From Opacimonas immobilis (GTDB lineage: Bacteria > Pseudomonadota > Gammaproteobacteria > Enterobacterales > Alteromonadaceae), in the NCBI RefSeq assembly GCF_048282545.1, contig NZ_CP182485.1:496001-560000 (forward strand): 64,000 bases of DNA, written 5' to 3'. The translations under genes and the position numbers were made by a program. Shown in pieces: positions 44,368-53,175 of the stretch; the stretch's first letter is position 1; every line of letters begins with the position of its first letter. The notes below the pieces were generated by a model, which was given only the letters and a program-made list of their open reading frames with translations, did no database searches and was not told the origin of the DNA.

Positions 44368-45695
44368 TTGTGGTAATACATAGACAACAAGTGTCCACCC
44401 AACGTGGTTCCTCGCGTCACCTGTAGCCCTAACAACGCAATCCATAAAGCCATATTCCCCGCCCCAAGTGATAACAACTGCATCAGCCAATACAGGCCAA
44501 AAAAGCCAAACAAGGCACTAATGAACATACTATTGCGCATAATATCTCCACGCGTTAGCCCAATGTAAATCCCATCTAAGCAATAACACCAGTGCGCCAA
44601 GAAGGGTAGCGCGACCATGATCCAATAATAGGGCTGTGCTGCAACAATGACGAGTGGTTGATTGGTCAACAGCGACACAAACCAAGGATACCCCAGCGCC
44701 ATTACAAGCGTAATCGCAACGCCAAAGATATTAGACCAAATCAGCGATACACCAATATCTTCCCATAAACCATTGCGATTCTTTGCCCCTTCACGCTCAC
44801 CAATCATAGCTTCGATGGCATAGGCTATACCATCTAAACCCAGAGCAATGAGCACAAAGAACTGCATTAAAATCGCGTTTACGGCGGCCGCTTCCACGCC
44901 ATAGCGCGCGCCTTGATAAGTCAAAAACGCCAAACACGCCTGCAACATCAATGCACGAATAAATAGATCTCGATTTAAGCCTAGCAGTCGGCGAAATGCG
45001 GACAGCGTGAACCAATCGCTTGATAACCTCGCTGTGTTGTCCTTGAGGTGTAAGTTGGCAATGCAATACAGACTTGCAAGCAACATGCACCATTCAGCGA
45101 CGACGGTGGCAATCGCGACGCCGTTCACCCCCAGATCAAACCCAAACACAAAGACAATGTTCAAGATGATATTCAACACATTAATACCCACCTGAATCAC
45201 CATCACCGCGCGGGTTTGTTGCTGGCCCACCAAATAGCCAATCACGACTAGATTCGCCAGGGCTATGGGTGCATTCCAAATCCGAATGACAAAATACTCA
45301 GACAAGCTTGATTGAGCGAGTGTTGGCAGGTCAGTGATGTGCTGCATGAGTTGTAGCAAGGGGGGATGACATATAGCGAGTAATATCCCTACGGCAAAAG
45401 CAAATAGCAAGCCACGGGCGAGATCATCCCACTCACCTTGTGATGCCTTCGCCGCCTCCCGCGCCCCTTTTTGCTGGGCAGATAAACCAGTCATAGATTG
45501 ACGCATAAATCCACATAACCAAAAAATTTGTGCAATCAAAAACGCGCCAACAGCTGTTCCCGCCAAAAACTGTGCATCGCCCAAATGCCCAAGCACCGCG
45601 GTATCCACCAAGCCCAGGATCGGTTGGGAGACATTGGCCAAAATCATGGGCAAAGCCAGGGCGAGTAGGGTGCGGTGTCTGGTTGGTAGTGTCAT
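44325..45695 (-). CDS. MATE family efflux transporter, DinF-like
   Basis: 456 aa with about 12 TM helices in two related halves. The N-terminus has LALPMILANVSQPILGLVDTAVLGHLG, the MATE signature of the DinF subgroup. FLIAQIFWLCGFMRQSMTGLSAQQKGA follows. These are Na+- or H+-coupled exporters of organic cations or drugs; the substrate is unknown. No LexA box was noticed directly upstream, unlike enterobacterial dinF, which follows lexA. It is transcribed alone. Confidence 0.9.
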   Translation of the reverse strand: MTLPTRHRTLLALALPMILANVSQPILGLVDTAVLGHLGDAQFLAGTAVGAFLIAQIFWLCGFMRQSMTGLSAQQKGAREAAKASQGEWDDLARGLLFAFAVGILLAICHPPLLQLMQHITDLPTLAQSSLSEYFVIRIWNAPIALANLVVIGYLVGQQQTRAVMVIQVGINVLNIILNIVFVFGFDLGVNGVAIATVVAEWCMLLASLYCIANLHLKDNTARLSSDWFTLSAFRRLLGLNRDLFIRALMLQACLAFLTYQGARYGVEAAAVNAILMQFFVLIALGLDGIAYAIEAMIGEREGAKNRNGLWEDIGVSLIWSNIFGVAITLVMALGYPWFVSLLTNQPLVIVAAQPYYWIMVALPFLAHWCYCLDGIYIGLTRGDIMRNSMFISALFGFFGLYWLMQLLSLGAGNMALWIALLGLQVTRGTTLGGHLLSMYYHNQSNRLKRDANMPK

Positions 45696-45781
45696 AGAAA
45701 AAAGTGTGCGTTAGGTAACATCTGTACCTCTGTCTTTGAGAATGAATTGTCGAAGTGTTTTCTCACTTCTATTCAGTCAAT

Positions 45782-46188
45782 TTATTCTGATAGCTTATCC
45801 TTCGTTATTTTTACATCCCCGTTAGCACTTCTTCGCCAAAACGACGCCAAGATTGACCCGTTAATATTCATCACAGGACCAAATCTCGCAGGTGCTAAAC
45901 CCATGGTTGCAGTTTTTGCCATCTCCACCGCAATACCCGAGGCTAAGCCAGAGTTTTCATACCTAATTCAAACGCAATCGCACGCGCCGATGGTTCATCC
46001 ATTTTTACTAGCTTTGCGGCACCATAGCCCAAGATTAAACCAAGGATGTTTTGCAGGGCGACCCATACGATAAACGCAAAGCCAAGCGTGATCAAGTTAT
46101 CCCGCCCTGCGGCAGTAATCACACCAATGATCACCACAATCCACACCATAGAAACCAAAGGCGTGTTGCGGTGACAATGGGGACTCAC
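45782..46188 (-). pseudogene. C-terminal remnant of a bile acid:sodium symporter (BASS) family gene
   Basis: On the minus strand 46188-45943 encodes NTPLVSMVWIVVIIGVITAA, then later GLILGYGAAKLVKMDE and AIAFELGMK, and stops early. Inserting one A in the A4 run (T4 at 45954-45957 on the plus strand) restores GMKNSGLASGIAVEMAKT, then GLAPARFGPVMNINGSILAS and on to a stop at 45782. That is the conserved BASS C-terminus. The first half or more of the gene is missing; the frame is closed just upstream of 46188. So the gene is both 5'-truncated and frameshifted. Confidence 0.85.
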
Positions 46189-46299
46189 ACATTAGTGCAA
46201 ATGCTGATATGAACAGAAAATTGAATAGAAGATACGATTGAACATCATAAATTTATGAGATAGATTGGGGATACTTAACACGTCGGAGGTTATTACCCA

Positions 46300-47391
46300 G
46301 TGGCAAAACACCAAGTTCGATATTGGTTCGCTATATCCTTGTTTATCTCATTACTTAGTATTCATTCTCTGGCATTCGCGCAGAATGACAAAAAGTCTAA
46401 AAAGCAACTCGACAACGCCGTCATCCTGCAATACCACCACGTTGCGGCTAACACCCCGGCCATTACCTCAACGCGCCCCGATGTGTTTGCCGAGCACATG
46501 GCGTACTTAGCCGAGCATTATCATGTGATGCCACTGAAGGCGATGATTGAAGCTTTGCAATCAGGACAAAAACTACCAGACAAAACCATCGCCATTACCT
46601 TTGACGATGGCTATGCCAATATTATCGAAAACGCCCACCCGATCATGGCGCAATACGGCTTTCCTTATACCGTGTTTGTCAATCCTCCCGCCATTGGTGT
46701 GGCTCGTAATCAGCTCACTTGGGAGGAGATTGAGATAATGGAGAAGCAAGGGGCGGATTTTGCCAACCATACCCTTGACCATTTGCACATGTTGAACCGC
46801 TTAGACAATGAATCCGATGAAGCCTGGCTTGATAGAGTAGTCCGCAATGTAGAAGAAGCCGAGCGCCAGCTGACCGAAAAAATCGGCTATTCTTTGAAAT
46901 ATCTAGCCTATCCTTTTGGTGAATACAATACTGAGCTCAAAAATACGCTAACCGAGCGGGGGTATGTGAGTTTTGCCCAGTACTCTGGTGGGGTAGCGAG
47001 TTTTAGTGATTTTGGGGCAATTCCGCGTTTTCCGGCAGGCGGTCGCTATGCTAATTTGAACACCCTCAAGACCAAATTGGCGAGCCTTGCATTTCCGGTA
47101 TTGAGTAACAGTATTTCTGATCCTGTGGTGGTTGATCCAATGCCAACGAGCATGAGTTTAACCCTAGATAATAAGGATTTCTACATGTCGATGGTGAGCT
47201 GTTTTTGGCAAGGTGAGCGCATACAAACCACACGAGATGGGAATGTATTGACTATACCGTTGCCTGAACAATTTCCGACCGGACGCTCGCGGATCAATTG
47301 CACTGCACCGAGCAAAAAGCACACGGGGCGTTTTTACTGGTATTCACAGCCGTTTTTTAAGGCACGTGCCGACGGGTCTTTTCCTGATTAG
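46300..47391 (+). CDS. Polysaccharide deacetylase family protein, secreted
   Basis: 363 aa, GTG start at 46300 with GGAGG upstream at 46286-46290. Residues 1-27 form a signal peptide (ends AFAQ). The NodB domain (about 43-245) has ILQYHHV at the start, motif 1 ITFDDGYANI with the catalytic Asp pair near 102, motif 2 HTLDHLHM as metal ligands, and YPFGEYN. A C-terminal beta-type extension (about 265-363) has two Cys that could form a disulfide. Likely removes acetyl groups from cell-wall or extracellular glycans. The stop codon falls inside a short tandem repeat. Confidence 0.87.
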   Translation: MAKHQVRYWFAISLFISLLSIHSLAFAQNDKKSKKQLDNAVILQYHHVAANTPAITSTRPDVFAEHMAYLAEHYHVMPLKAMIEALQSGQKLPDKTIAITFDDGYANIIENAHPIMAQYGFPYTVFVNPPAIGVARNQLTWEEIEIMEKQGADFANHTLDHLHMLNRLDNESDEAWLDRVVRNVEEAERQLTEKIGYSLKYLAYPFGEYNTELKNTLTERGYVSFAQYSGGVASFSDFGAIPRFPAGGRYANLNTLKTKLASLAFPVLSNSISDPVVVDPMPTSMSLTLDNKDFYMSMVSCFWQGERIQTTRDGNVLTIPLPEQFPTGRSRINCTAPSKKHTGRFYWYSQPFFKARADGSFPD

Positions 47392-47438
47392 CTAAGGGCT
47401 TTTCCAGATTAGCTTAAAGCTTTCTCCCATTAGAGGGC
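47379..47438. repeat. Imperfect 21-bp tandem repeat at the deacetylase 3' end
   Basis: Units at 47379-47399 and 47400-47420 agree at 17 of 21 positions (both TTTTCC-GATTAGCT core). A third, degenerate unit follows to about 47438 (TTTCTCCCATTAG, then AGGGC). The deacetylase TAG lies in the first unit. Confidence 0.55.
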
Positions 47439-47444
47439 GTCCGC

Positions 47445-48134
47445 CTAACCACCAATGATCGCAGGTAAATCCGCTAAGATTTGAGCGGTATCACTGATCG
47501 CGATTTGACCGGGTATGTGTTGTGGTTTAAACCGACCAATGACATTACCATCTGGATTGATGACAACGACCGAACCAGAGTGGTTCACCAAGTAATTTGG
47601 TTTGGAGGTATCATCGCTCATCGAGTACATCATGCCCATGCTGCGAACCAAAGGATATAACTCTTTATGCTCACCTGTTGAGGCGATAAATTCTTCGTTA
47701 AAAAACGTGACATATTCTTTAAGTCGTTGTGGGGAATCGCGTTTGGGATCGACGGATAGAAACCATACCTGAACCGGGTGCTCTGAGGGAATATTCGCAA
47801 TCTTAGGAAAGGCGCGGCCCAATTGAGCAAGCGTTGTGGGGCAGATATCCGGACAAAAAGTATAACCCACAAATGCCAACGTCCAGTGACCTTGCAAATC
47901 CGCATTGGTCATTGGCTGCTGTTCATGCGTGATGAGATTAAAATCGACTAATTGACGCGCTTGTGGGTACCACTGCATGTACTGTGTGTCTGCTTGTTTA
48001 GTCTGAGTATTTGATGCTTGTTCTGGGCCCTTGGCTTTTTGGGAAATACTATACAAGGCAAAACCAACTATTAATGCCATCACGCCAAATATGACGTATA
48101 AGACACTGCCTCGCTGATGGGTTAATGATTTCAT
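47445..48134 (-). CDS. SCO1/SenC family copper chaperone
   Basis: 229 aa. N-terminal TM anchor at about 13-32, then a thioredoxin-like domain with the Cu-binding FCPDICPTTL (CxxxC, about 93-97) and the conserved His in YLVNHSGSVVVINP near 181. It delivers copper to the CuA centre of cytochrome oxidase subunit II. Last gene of the assembly block; its ATG overlaps the cyoE/ctaB stop (ATGA). Confidence 0.92.
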   Translation of the reverse strand: MKSLTHQRGSVLYVIFGVMALIVGFALYSISQKAKGPEQASNTQTKQADTQYMQWYPQARQLVDFNLITHEQQPMTNADLQGHWTLAFVGYTFCPDICPTTLAQLGRAFPKIANIPSEHPVQVWFLSVDPKRDSPQRLKEYVTFFNEEFIASTGEHKELYPLVRSMGMMYSMSDDTSKPNYLVNHSGSVVVINPDGNVIGRFKPQHIPGQIAISDTAQILADLPAIIGG

Positions 48135-49048
48135 AGAGTTATCGGTACGTAATGGTCTATTAACAATACCACAAACAATAACATCAAATGAATAATTGAA
48201 TACTTAAATGTCGCCATCGCAGTACCTGTCTCTGGGTGATATTTTAACTTCCAAGCGTAATATACAAAGCCAAGGTTCAATGCAGATGAGCCAATCAAAT
48301 ACAACATATCCGACATGCCAATTAAATATGGCATGACACCGATCACGCACAGTAATACTGTGTACAGCAATACGCAGGTTTTGGTGAATTCCACTCCGTG
48401 GGTCACGGGTAACATGGGTATCTCAGCTTTGGCGTAATCTTTTTCACGGTGGATGGCTAACGCCCAAAAATGTGGGGGTGTCCAAGTAAATATGATCAGC
48501 ACAAGTAACAATGGATAAGCATGGATTTCGCCAGTTACCGCAGTCCAGCCTAGTAAGGGGGGTATGGCACCTGCTAGGCCTCCGATAACAATATTTTGTG
48601 GCGTTGCACGTTTCAGGTACATGGTGTAAATACCGGCATACCCCACTAAGCCTGCAAAAGTTAGCACCGCCGTTAACATATTGATCCAGACGGCTAAGGC
48701 TACAAAGCCCGCCACTCCCAGAGCAAACGCAAACCACAAGGCATTTTGTTTACTCACTCTTCCTTTGGCAATCGGTCGATTGATGGTGCGCGCCATTTTG
48801 GCATCAATATGTTCATCCACAACGTGATTGACCACCGCAGCTGCTGATGAAAGCGCGCCAATACCAAACAGACCAACCACAAGTACCAGCGGCTCGACCC
48901 AAGTCTCGGTTGCCAAGCACATACCGACTAACGCAGTGAGCAATAACAACAATACCACATTGGGCTTGGTCATTTCGTAATAATCACGCCAAACTGCGCG
49001 TTTAATACTAGAACGGTCTGGTTTGGCGAGAGAAACGGTATTGGCCAT
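48131..49048 (-). CDS. ctaB: Protohaem IX farnesyltransferase (haem O synthase)
   Basis: 305 aa UbiA-family prenyltransferase with about 8-9 TM helices. The first Asp-rich motif is in VVNHVVDEHIDAKMART (about 74-90), followed by RPIAKGRVS. The second region is HFWALAIHREKDYAKAEIPMLPV. It adds a farnesyl group to haem B to make haem O. Together with ctaA it supplies haem A to the aa3 oxidase encoded downstream in coordinates (upstream in transcription). Confidence 0.95.
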   Translation of the reverse strand: MANTVSLAKPDRSSIKRAVWRDYYEMTKPNVVLLLLLTALVGMCLATETWVEPLVLVVGLFGIGALSSAAAVVNHVVDEHIDAKMARTINRPIAKGRVSKQNALWFAFALGVAGFVALAVWINMLTAVLTFAGLVGYAGIYTMYLKRATPQNIVIGGLAGAIPPLLGWTAVTGEIHAYPLLLVLIIFTWTPPHFWALAIHREKDYAKAEIPMLPVTHGVEFTKTCVLLYTVLLCVIGVMPYLIGMSDMLYLIGSSALNLGFVYYAWKLKYHPETGTAMATFKYSIIHLMLLFVVLLIDHYVPITL

Positions 49049-49057
49049 GAAAAACTC

Positions 49058-50035
49058 CTAGACTCTGCGATATAAAATATATGTAATCATGACCATTACC
49101 AGTAATAAACAGGCCGCAACCGCATTATGTAACGTGGCAACGGTTAAAGGTAATGAATACACGACATTGGAAATGCCCAAAGCGACTTGGACGGTTAACA
49201 CCACTCCCATGGTGACCGCCAAACGGCGAATCAAATGAGAATGTGCTTGTGACCATAGGCGCAATGCTAACCACACAATATATGCGGTCACAATAATGGC
49301 GCCAAATCTATGCATGACATGCATGGTCATTCGGTCTTCATATGGATGCACGCCAAATTCGTAATTGTCTGCTTCTGGGATACTAAACGCCCCTGCAAAA
49401 TTGAGTCGCTCGGTCCAATTACCTTCACAAATCGGTAACTCGGTGCACGCTAGCGATGCGTAGTTCGCTGAGGTCCAGCCACCTAACGCAATCTGTATGA
49501 CCAATAAAACCATGCCCAACAGTGCCCAAGGAGCGGTTTTTCGCATGTGTTGGTTACTTGAGGGAATACTAAATGGGGTTAAACGCAAGTACAGCAAAAA
49601 CAAGCATGATATCACTGTGAAACCACCCAGAAGATGCATCATCACTACCGCTGGCAGTAGATTAAGTGTCACGGTCCACATCCCTAGGGCCCCTTGAAAG
49701 CACACCATCAGCAATAAAAAAATAGGCAACTTTAAAGGCTGATTATGTTGACGTTTGAACAATGCCAGACCGGTGATGATGACAATAAACAACCCAAGAG
49801 TGGAGGCTGCATAACGGTGGATCATTTCATTCCAGGCTTTTTCAACTTCGACAGGACGTTCAGGAAATGCAGCATTGGCCGTATCGATGGTTTCTTGAGT
49901 CATGGGCACACCTACGTGACCATAACACCCTGGCCAATCAGGGCAGCCTAATCCCGCATCGGTTAAACGGGTGTATGCACCTAATACAATCACAATTAAA
50001 GCAAGTAAAATACTTGCAAGTGCCCACTTTCTCAT
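49058..50035 (-). CDS. ctaA: Haem A synthase (COX15/CtaA)
   Basis: 325 aa with about 8 TM helices. The N-terminus has GAYTRLTDAGLGCPDWPGCYG, the COX15 signature, and the central HRYAAS and HRFGAII His motifs bind haem. The second-half WTSANYASLACTELPICEG repeat is present. It oxidises the haem O methyl group to give haem A. It begins 9 bases after the SCO-like gene and 9 bases before ctaB. Confidence 0.94.
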   Translation of the reverse strand: MRKWALASILLALIVIVLGAYTRLTDAGLGCPDWPGCYGHVGVPMTQETIDTANAAFPERPVEVEKAWNEMIHRYAASTLGLFIVIITGLALFKRQHNQPLKLPIFLLLMVCFQGALGMWTVTLNLLPAVVMMHLLGGFTVISCLFLLYLRLTPFSIPSSNQHMRKTAPWALLGMVLLVIQIALGGWTSANYASLACTELPICEGNWTERLNFAGAFSIPEADNYEFGVHPYEDRMTMHVMHRFGAIIVTAYIVWLALRLWSQAHSHLIRRLAVTMGVVLTVQVALGISNVVYSLPLTVATLHNAVAACLLLVMVMITYILYRRV

Positions 50036-50044
50036 ACTTTTTAT

Positions 50045-50647
50045 TTATCCTATTCTTGAGAGCTTAAGCAGTTTTTTGATATCGCTTAATAATGCGCGGC
50101 TGCCTTCAACTGCCTCCGATTCGTCTTCAAATGTTGGGTGTTTCAGCATGCCGTTATTTAATGTATCAACCACAAATATACCGTTTAACTCCACATTTTT
50201 AAACATGTCATTAACAATTTTTTGTTCGACATTTAACATTTGGATGGTATGAGGGCCTTCATGTGCGCCGAATCGAGTGTAAACATTCTGCCAAAAAGTG
50301 CTATTGAGCAATGACTTATGGCTTGATTCGGTACTAATCACAACGGGTACGACGCGTTCTACGTGCTTGCCAAGGGAGAGGTGAACTTGTTGCATCGCAA
50401 ACAGAGTGTTTTCACATCTGAGATCACACTCGTCGGGTAAGACGTACACCATCCGCCATTTGGGCTCAGTTTCCGCCAGTACCGGAGTAAGATCTAGGAC
50501 TGGGTTCAGTAATTCCCCTTTGTTGGTCACACCTCGGTTAAAAAAGTCCGTATCTAAGGCAATTTTTGCCAGAATCACCGGTAAAATGAAGACAATGGCA
50601 ACGAGTATGAGAGATTTTTTATTATTGCTTTTGACTGGGGCTGACAT
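50045..50647 (-). CDS. Membrane-anchored SCO/thioredoxin-like protein with CX3C
   Basis: 200 aa. A TM anchor lies at about 13-28 (ILVAIVFILPVILAKIAL). A periplasmic domain follows with WRMVYVLPDECDLRCENTLF: the CxxxC (CDLRC, about 75-79) sits where SCO proteins bind copper. Downstream IFVVDTLNNGMLKHP resembles the thioredoxin-fold strand carrying the SCO His region, but the residue equivalent to the SCO His is not obvious. It lies inside the cox assembly block between surf1 and ctaA. A role in oxidase copper or thiol handling is inferred from location. Confidence 0.7.
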   Translation of the reverse strand: MSAPVKSNNKKSLILVAIVFILPVILAKIALDTDFFNRGVTNKGELLNPVLDLTPVLAETEPKWRMVYVLPDECDLRCENTLFAMQQVHLSLGKHVERVVPVVISTESSHKSLLNSTFWQNVYTRFGAHEGPHTIQMLNVEQKIVNDMFKNVELNGIFVVDTLNNGMLKHPTFEDESEAVEGSRALLSDIKKLLKLSRIG

Positions 50648-50662
50648 TCGAACTCCTAATTA

Positions 50663-51367
50663 TTATTTGCGTTTGCGCTTGGCTCCTAAACGCCAATAAA
50701 TGACTACTAAAGCAATGGCTAATCCGTACCATTGTGCGGCATAGCCAAGGTGTTTTATCGCTGGCATCACGACTGGCTGCCAACGGCGTTTAAAAGCAAC
50801 GTCGGTTTCAATTAAGGTCAGCATAAAAGGCAAAAGCTCTATACTACTGAACTTACTCAAACGGCCAAAATCGACTTCCTGTATGACTTTTGGGAACACG
50901 CCATCGTCAGTCGCAGTCTCTGAGACAAAACGATTCATACCAGGTATTGTGACCATTGCTTCTATATCGTTTATCTGTTCGGGTAGTACTATAATGGGCA
51001 GTTCATTGCGTAATTCAGGGGCTTTAATCCAGCCGAAATTGACGAGAACAGCCCCATATTGGGTTTGCATAGGCACGATCACTTCGTAGCCAACCTGACC
51101 TTCAAACTGACGATTATCCAATAAAAAAATACGATCACTTTGCACTTGGCCAGAAGCAAAGGTAGGCAAATCTCGAATATCTTCCTGATAATCGATGATC
51201 TCTTTTAATGAAAACCGAACCTGTTGTTGCTTTGCTTCAATTTGCGCTTCACGCTCCATTTTGGCGCTGTATCGTTGTGATTGCCATACTCCTAATGAAC
51301 ATAACGCAAGGAAAACAATTAGTACAACTAAATGTGAAAAAAATGTTAAACTCTTACCATCACTCAC
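50663..51367 (-). CDS. SURF1 family cytochrome oxidase biogenesis protein
   Basis: 234 aa with a GTG start at 51367. Two TM segments, about 8-24 and 206-225, flank a periplasmic domain. SURF1 motifs include GVWQSQRYSAKMERE near 22, FLLDNRQFEGQVGYEVIVPM near 76, VLVNFGWI, and HLGYAAQWYGLA near the C-terminal TM. It helps insert haem A into subunit I. Sits 15 bases before the SCO-like gene in the same direction. Confidence 0.92.
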   Translation of the reverse strand: MSDGKSLTFFSHLVVLIVFLALCSLGVWQSQRYSAKMEREAQIEAKQQQVRFSLKEIIDYQEDIRDLPTFASGQVQSDRIFLLDNRQFEGQVGYEVIVPMQTQYGAVLVNFGWIKAPELRNELPIIVLPEQINDIEAMVTIPGMNRFVSETATDDGVFPKVIQEVDFGRLSKFSSIELLPFMLTLIETDVAFKRRWQPVVMPAIKHLGYAAQWYGLAIALVVIYWRLGAKRKRK

Positions 51368-51388
51368 AAAATATAGCCTTGGATAATC

Positions 51389-51598
51389 ATGTTATTAAAA
51401 ATATTAGTTACTGGCTTATTGTTCTTTATGATTTTTAACCTGTTTAAAGCGATGCGTATCATGCTTAAACCAGGCAAAACAGATGAAAATATGTCTAAGT
51501 ACATTGGTCGTCGTGTGTTAACTTCGGTAGGCATTTTTTTGATCATTATTCTCGCTGTTGCCACCGGCCTGATTGAGCCGAATCCTAGACCATACTAA
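51389..51598 (+). CDS. DUF2909 family two-TM protein
   Basis: 69 aa with TM helices at about 3-20 and 46-62, separated by a basic loop (MRIMLKPGKTDENMSKYIGRR-like). It matches the DUF2909 family, which recurs in cytochrome oxidase clusters on the strand opposite the oxidase genes, as here. Function unknown. It shares a bidirectional terminator with the convergent coxC gene. Confidence 0.8.
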   Translation: MLLKILVTGLLFFMIFNLFKAMRIMLKPGKTDENMSKYIGRRVLTSVGIFLIIILAVATGLIEPNPRPY

Positions 51599-51612
51599 GT
51601 AGACTTTAGATT

Positions 51613-51640
51613 AAAAAGCAGCGCCATTGCGCTGCTTTTT
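51613..51640. terminator. Bidirectional intrinsic terminator between DUF2909 gene and coxC
   Basis: A perfect 12-bp stem, AAAAAGCAGCGC (51613-51624) with GCGCTGCTTTTT (51629-51640) and a CATT loop. A and T runs on each side give a U-tract in both directions, ending the plus-strand DUF2909 transcript and the minus-strand cox structural operon. Confidence 0.93.
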
Positions 51641-51655
51641 GCTTTCTTTTGAACG

Positions 51656-52540
51656 TTATAATATATATACAAAGATAAACAGCATCACCCATACGACATC
51701 CACAAAGTGCCAGTACCAGCTGCCCGCCTGAAACGCAAAATGTTCGTCCGGAGTAAAGTGCCCTTTTAGTACACGGAAGAACAACACAATCAGGATGATA
51801 GTCCCCAAAGTAACGTGCATCCCGTGAAATCCGGTTAATAGGAAGAAAGTATTGCCATAAATTCCCGAATCCAAGGTTAAACCTAATTCAGTGTATGCGT
51901 AGATATATTCTTCAACCTGTAAACCCAAGAAGATGACACCGAGCAAAATCGTCACACCCAGCATCCAAGTAAGCTGTTTGCGTTTATTTTGTTCTAAACC
52001 AACATGTGCATAGTGCAAGGTGACGGATGAGACTAGCAAAATCAATGTATTGACAAGAGGTAAACCGAACCACCCCATTGGCGATGTCTCAGTACCGCCA
52101 GGCGTTTGCACCAACGGCCACATTGCTTCAAAACTCGGCCACAATACTTCATTGGTCATGGCGTTGTTTGATGCGCCACCGAGCCAGGGGATCGCAATCA
52201 TTCGAGCATAAAAGAGCGCCCCAAAGAATGCCGCAAAAAACATCACTTCAGAAAAAATAAACCACGCCATTCCCTGTCTGTAGGAGCGCCCTAGCTGAGC
52301 GGAATACAGCCCAGCCATACTTTCATCAATTTGATTCTTGAACCAACCGGTCACCATGACAATTAAGGTAATAATACCGACAGTTAGAATATAACCACCG
52401 TAACCTTCTTTGCCCTTGGTCATTTCAACCGTGAAGTTCGCTGCGCCTACGGCAATAAGAAACAGTGCAACTGCTCCGACAATAGGCCATATACTGGATT
52501 CTGGGACGTAATATTTTTCGTATTCTTGCTGTTGTGCCAT
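51656..52540 (-). CDS. ctaE: Cytochrome c oxidase subunit III
   Basis: 294 aa with seven TM helices. Typical motifs: WFIFSEVMFFAAFFGALFYAR near 92, TLILLVSSVTLHYAH near 163, GFHGMHVTLGTI near 236, and FQAGSWYWHFVDVVWVMLFI near the C-terminus. It stabilises the aa3-type oxidase core. Fourth gene of the coxB-coxA-cox11-coxC order. Confidence 0.95.
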   Translation of the reverse strand: MAQQQEYEKYYVPESSIWPIVGAVALFLIAVGAANFTVEMTKGKEGYGGYILTVGIITLIVMVTGWFKNQIDESMAGLYSAQLGRSYRQGMAWFIFSEVMFFAAFFGALFYARMIAIPWLGGASNNAMTNEVLWPSFEAMWPLVQTPGGTETSPMGWFGLPLVNTLILLVSSVTLHYAHVGLEQNKRKQLTWMLGVTILLGVIFLGLQVEEYIYAYTELGLTLDSGIYGNTFFLLTGFHGMHVTLGTIILIVLFFRVLKGHFTPDEHFAFQAGSWYWHFVDVVWVMLFIFVYIL

Positions 52541-52552
52541 TCTTTTTCTCCT

Positions 52553-53149
52553 TTACTTTGAACCCATAGCTGCTTGTGCTTTAGCTACGCCTTTTGCCGC
52601 CTCAGTGACGTCATACAAAGTATATTGCACGGTAAACTGTTCGATATCTTTCGGTAATTGAGGATCGATATAAAACTGCATTGGCATTAATGCCTCTTCC
52701 CCGGATAGAAGGGGTTGATTGTTGAAACAAAAACATTCAGTTTTATTGAGATACAAGGCAGCTGTACCTGGTGATACAGACGGTATTGCTTGCCCAATAA
52801 TATCGCGCGACGCGGGATTTCTGACATAAAACTCGACGGTATGCAGCTCACCAGGATGAACCTTGATGCGTTGGGTATTGGCTTCAAATGCCCAAGGCAT
52901 ACCGCGCATGGTTTTGGTTATGAACTCAATAGTTACTTCGCGTTCTGTATCGATAACAGGCGCAGAATACACAGCTGCAGTTTCGTTGGTTTTGCCATTG
53001 ATACCTGTTAGATCGCAAAATACATCATACAAAGGTACCAAAGCAAAACCGAAACCGAACATACCAAGAACAATGCCCACTAATTTCACCACCAAACGCG
53101 AGTTTTCTTGTTCTTGTGGTGTATTTGATGGGGTGTGTTCTTGATTCAT
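52553..53149 (-). CDS. ctaG: Cox11/CtaG copper assembly protein
   Basis: 198 aa. A TM anchor at about 22-42 is followed by an immunoglobulin-like periplasmic domain. The copper ligands are in KTECFCFNNQPL (CxC, about 138-140). It delivers copper to the CuB site of subunit I. Placed between subunits I and III, as usual in proteobacteria. Confidence 0.95.
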   Translation of the reverse strand: MNQEHTPSNTPQEQENSRLVVKLVGIVLGMFGFGFALVPLYDVFCDLTGINGKTNETAAVYSAPVIDTEREVTIEFITKTMRGMPWAFEANTQRIKVHPGELHTVEFYVRNPASRDIIGQAIPSVSPGTAALYLNKTECFCFNNQPLLSGEEALMPMQFYIDPQLPKDIEQFTVQYTLYDVTEAAKGVAKAQAAMGSK

Positions 53150-53175
53150 AAATCCTACTCCTAAACCTGTATCAA

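Noticed and set aside
45747..46073. 108-aa plus-strand frame opposite the BASS remnant
   Set aside because: The minus strand gives continuous BASS-family similarity once one base is restored; the plus frame has none.
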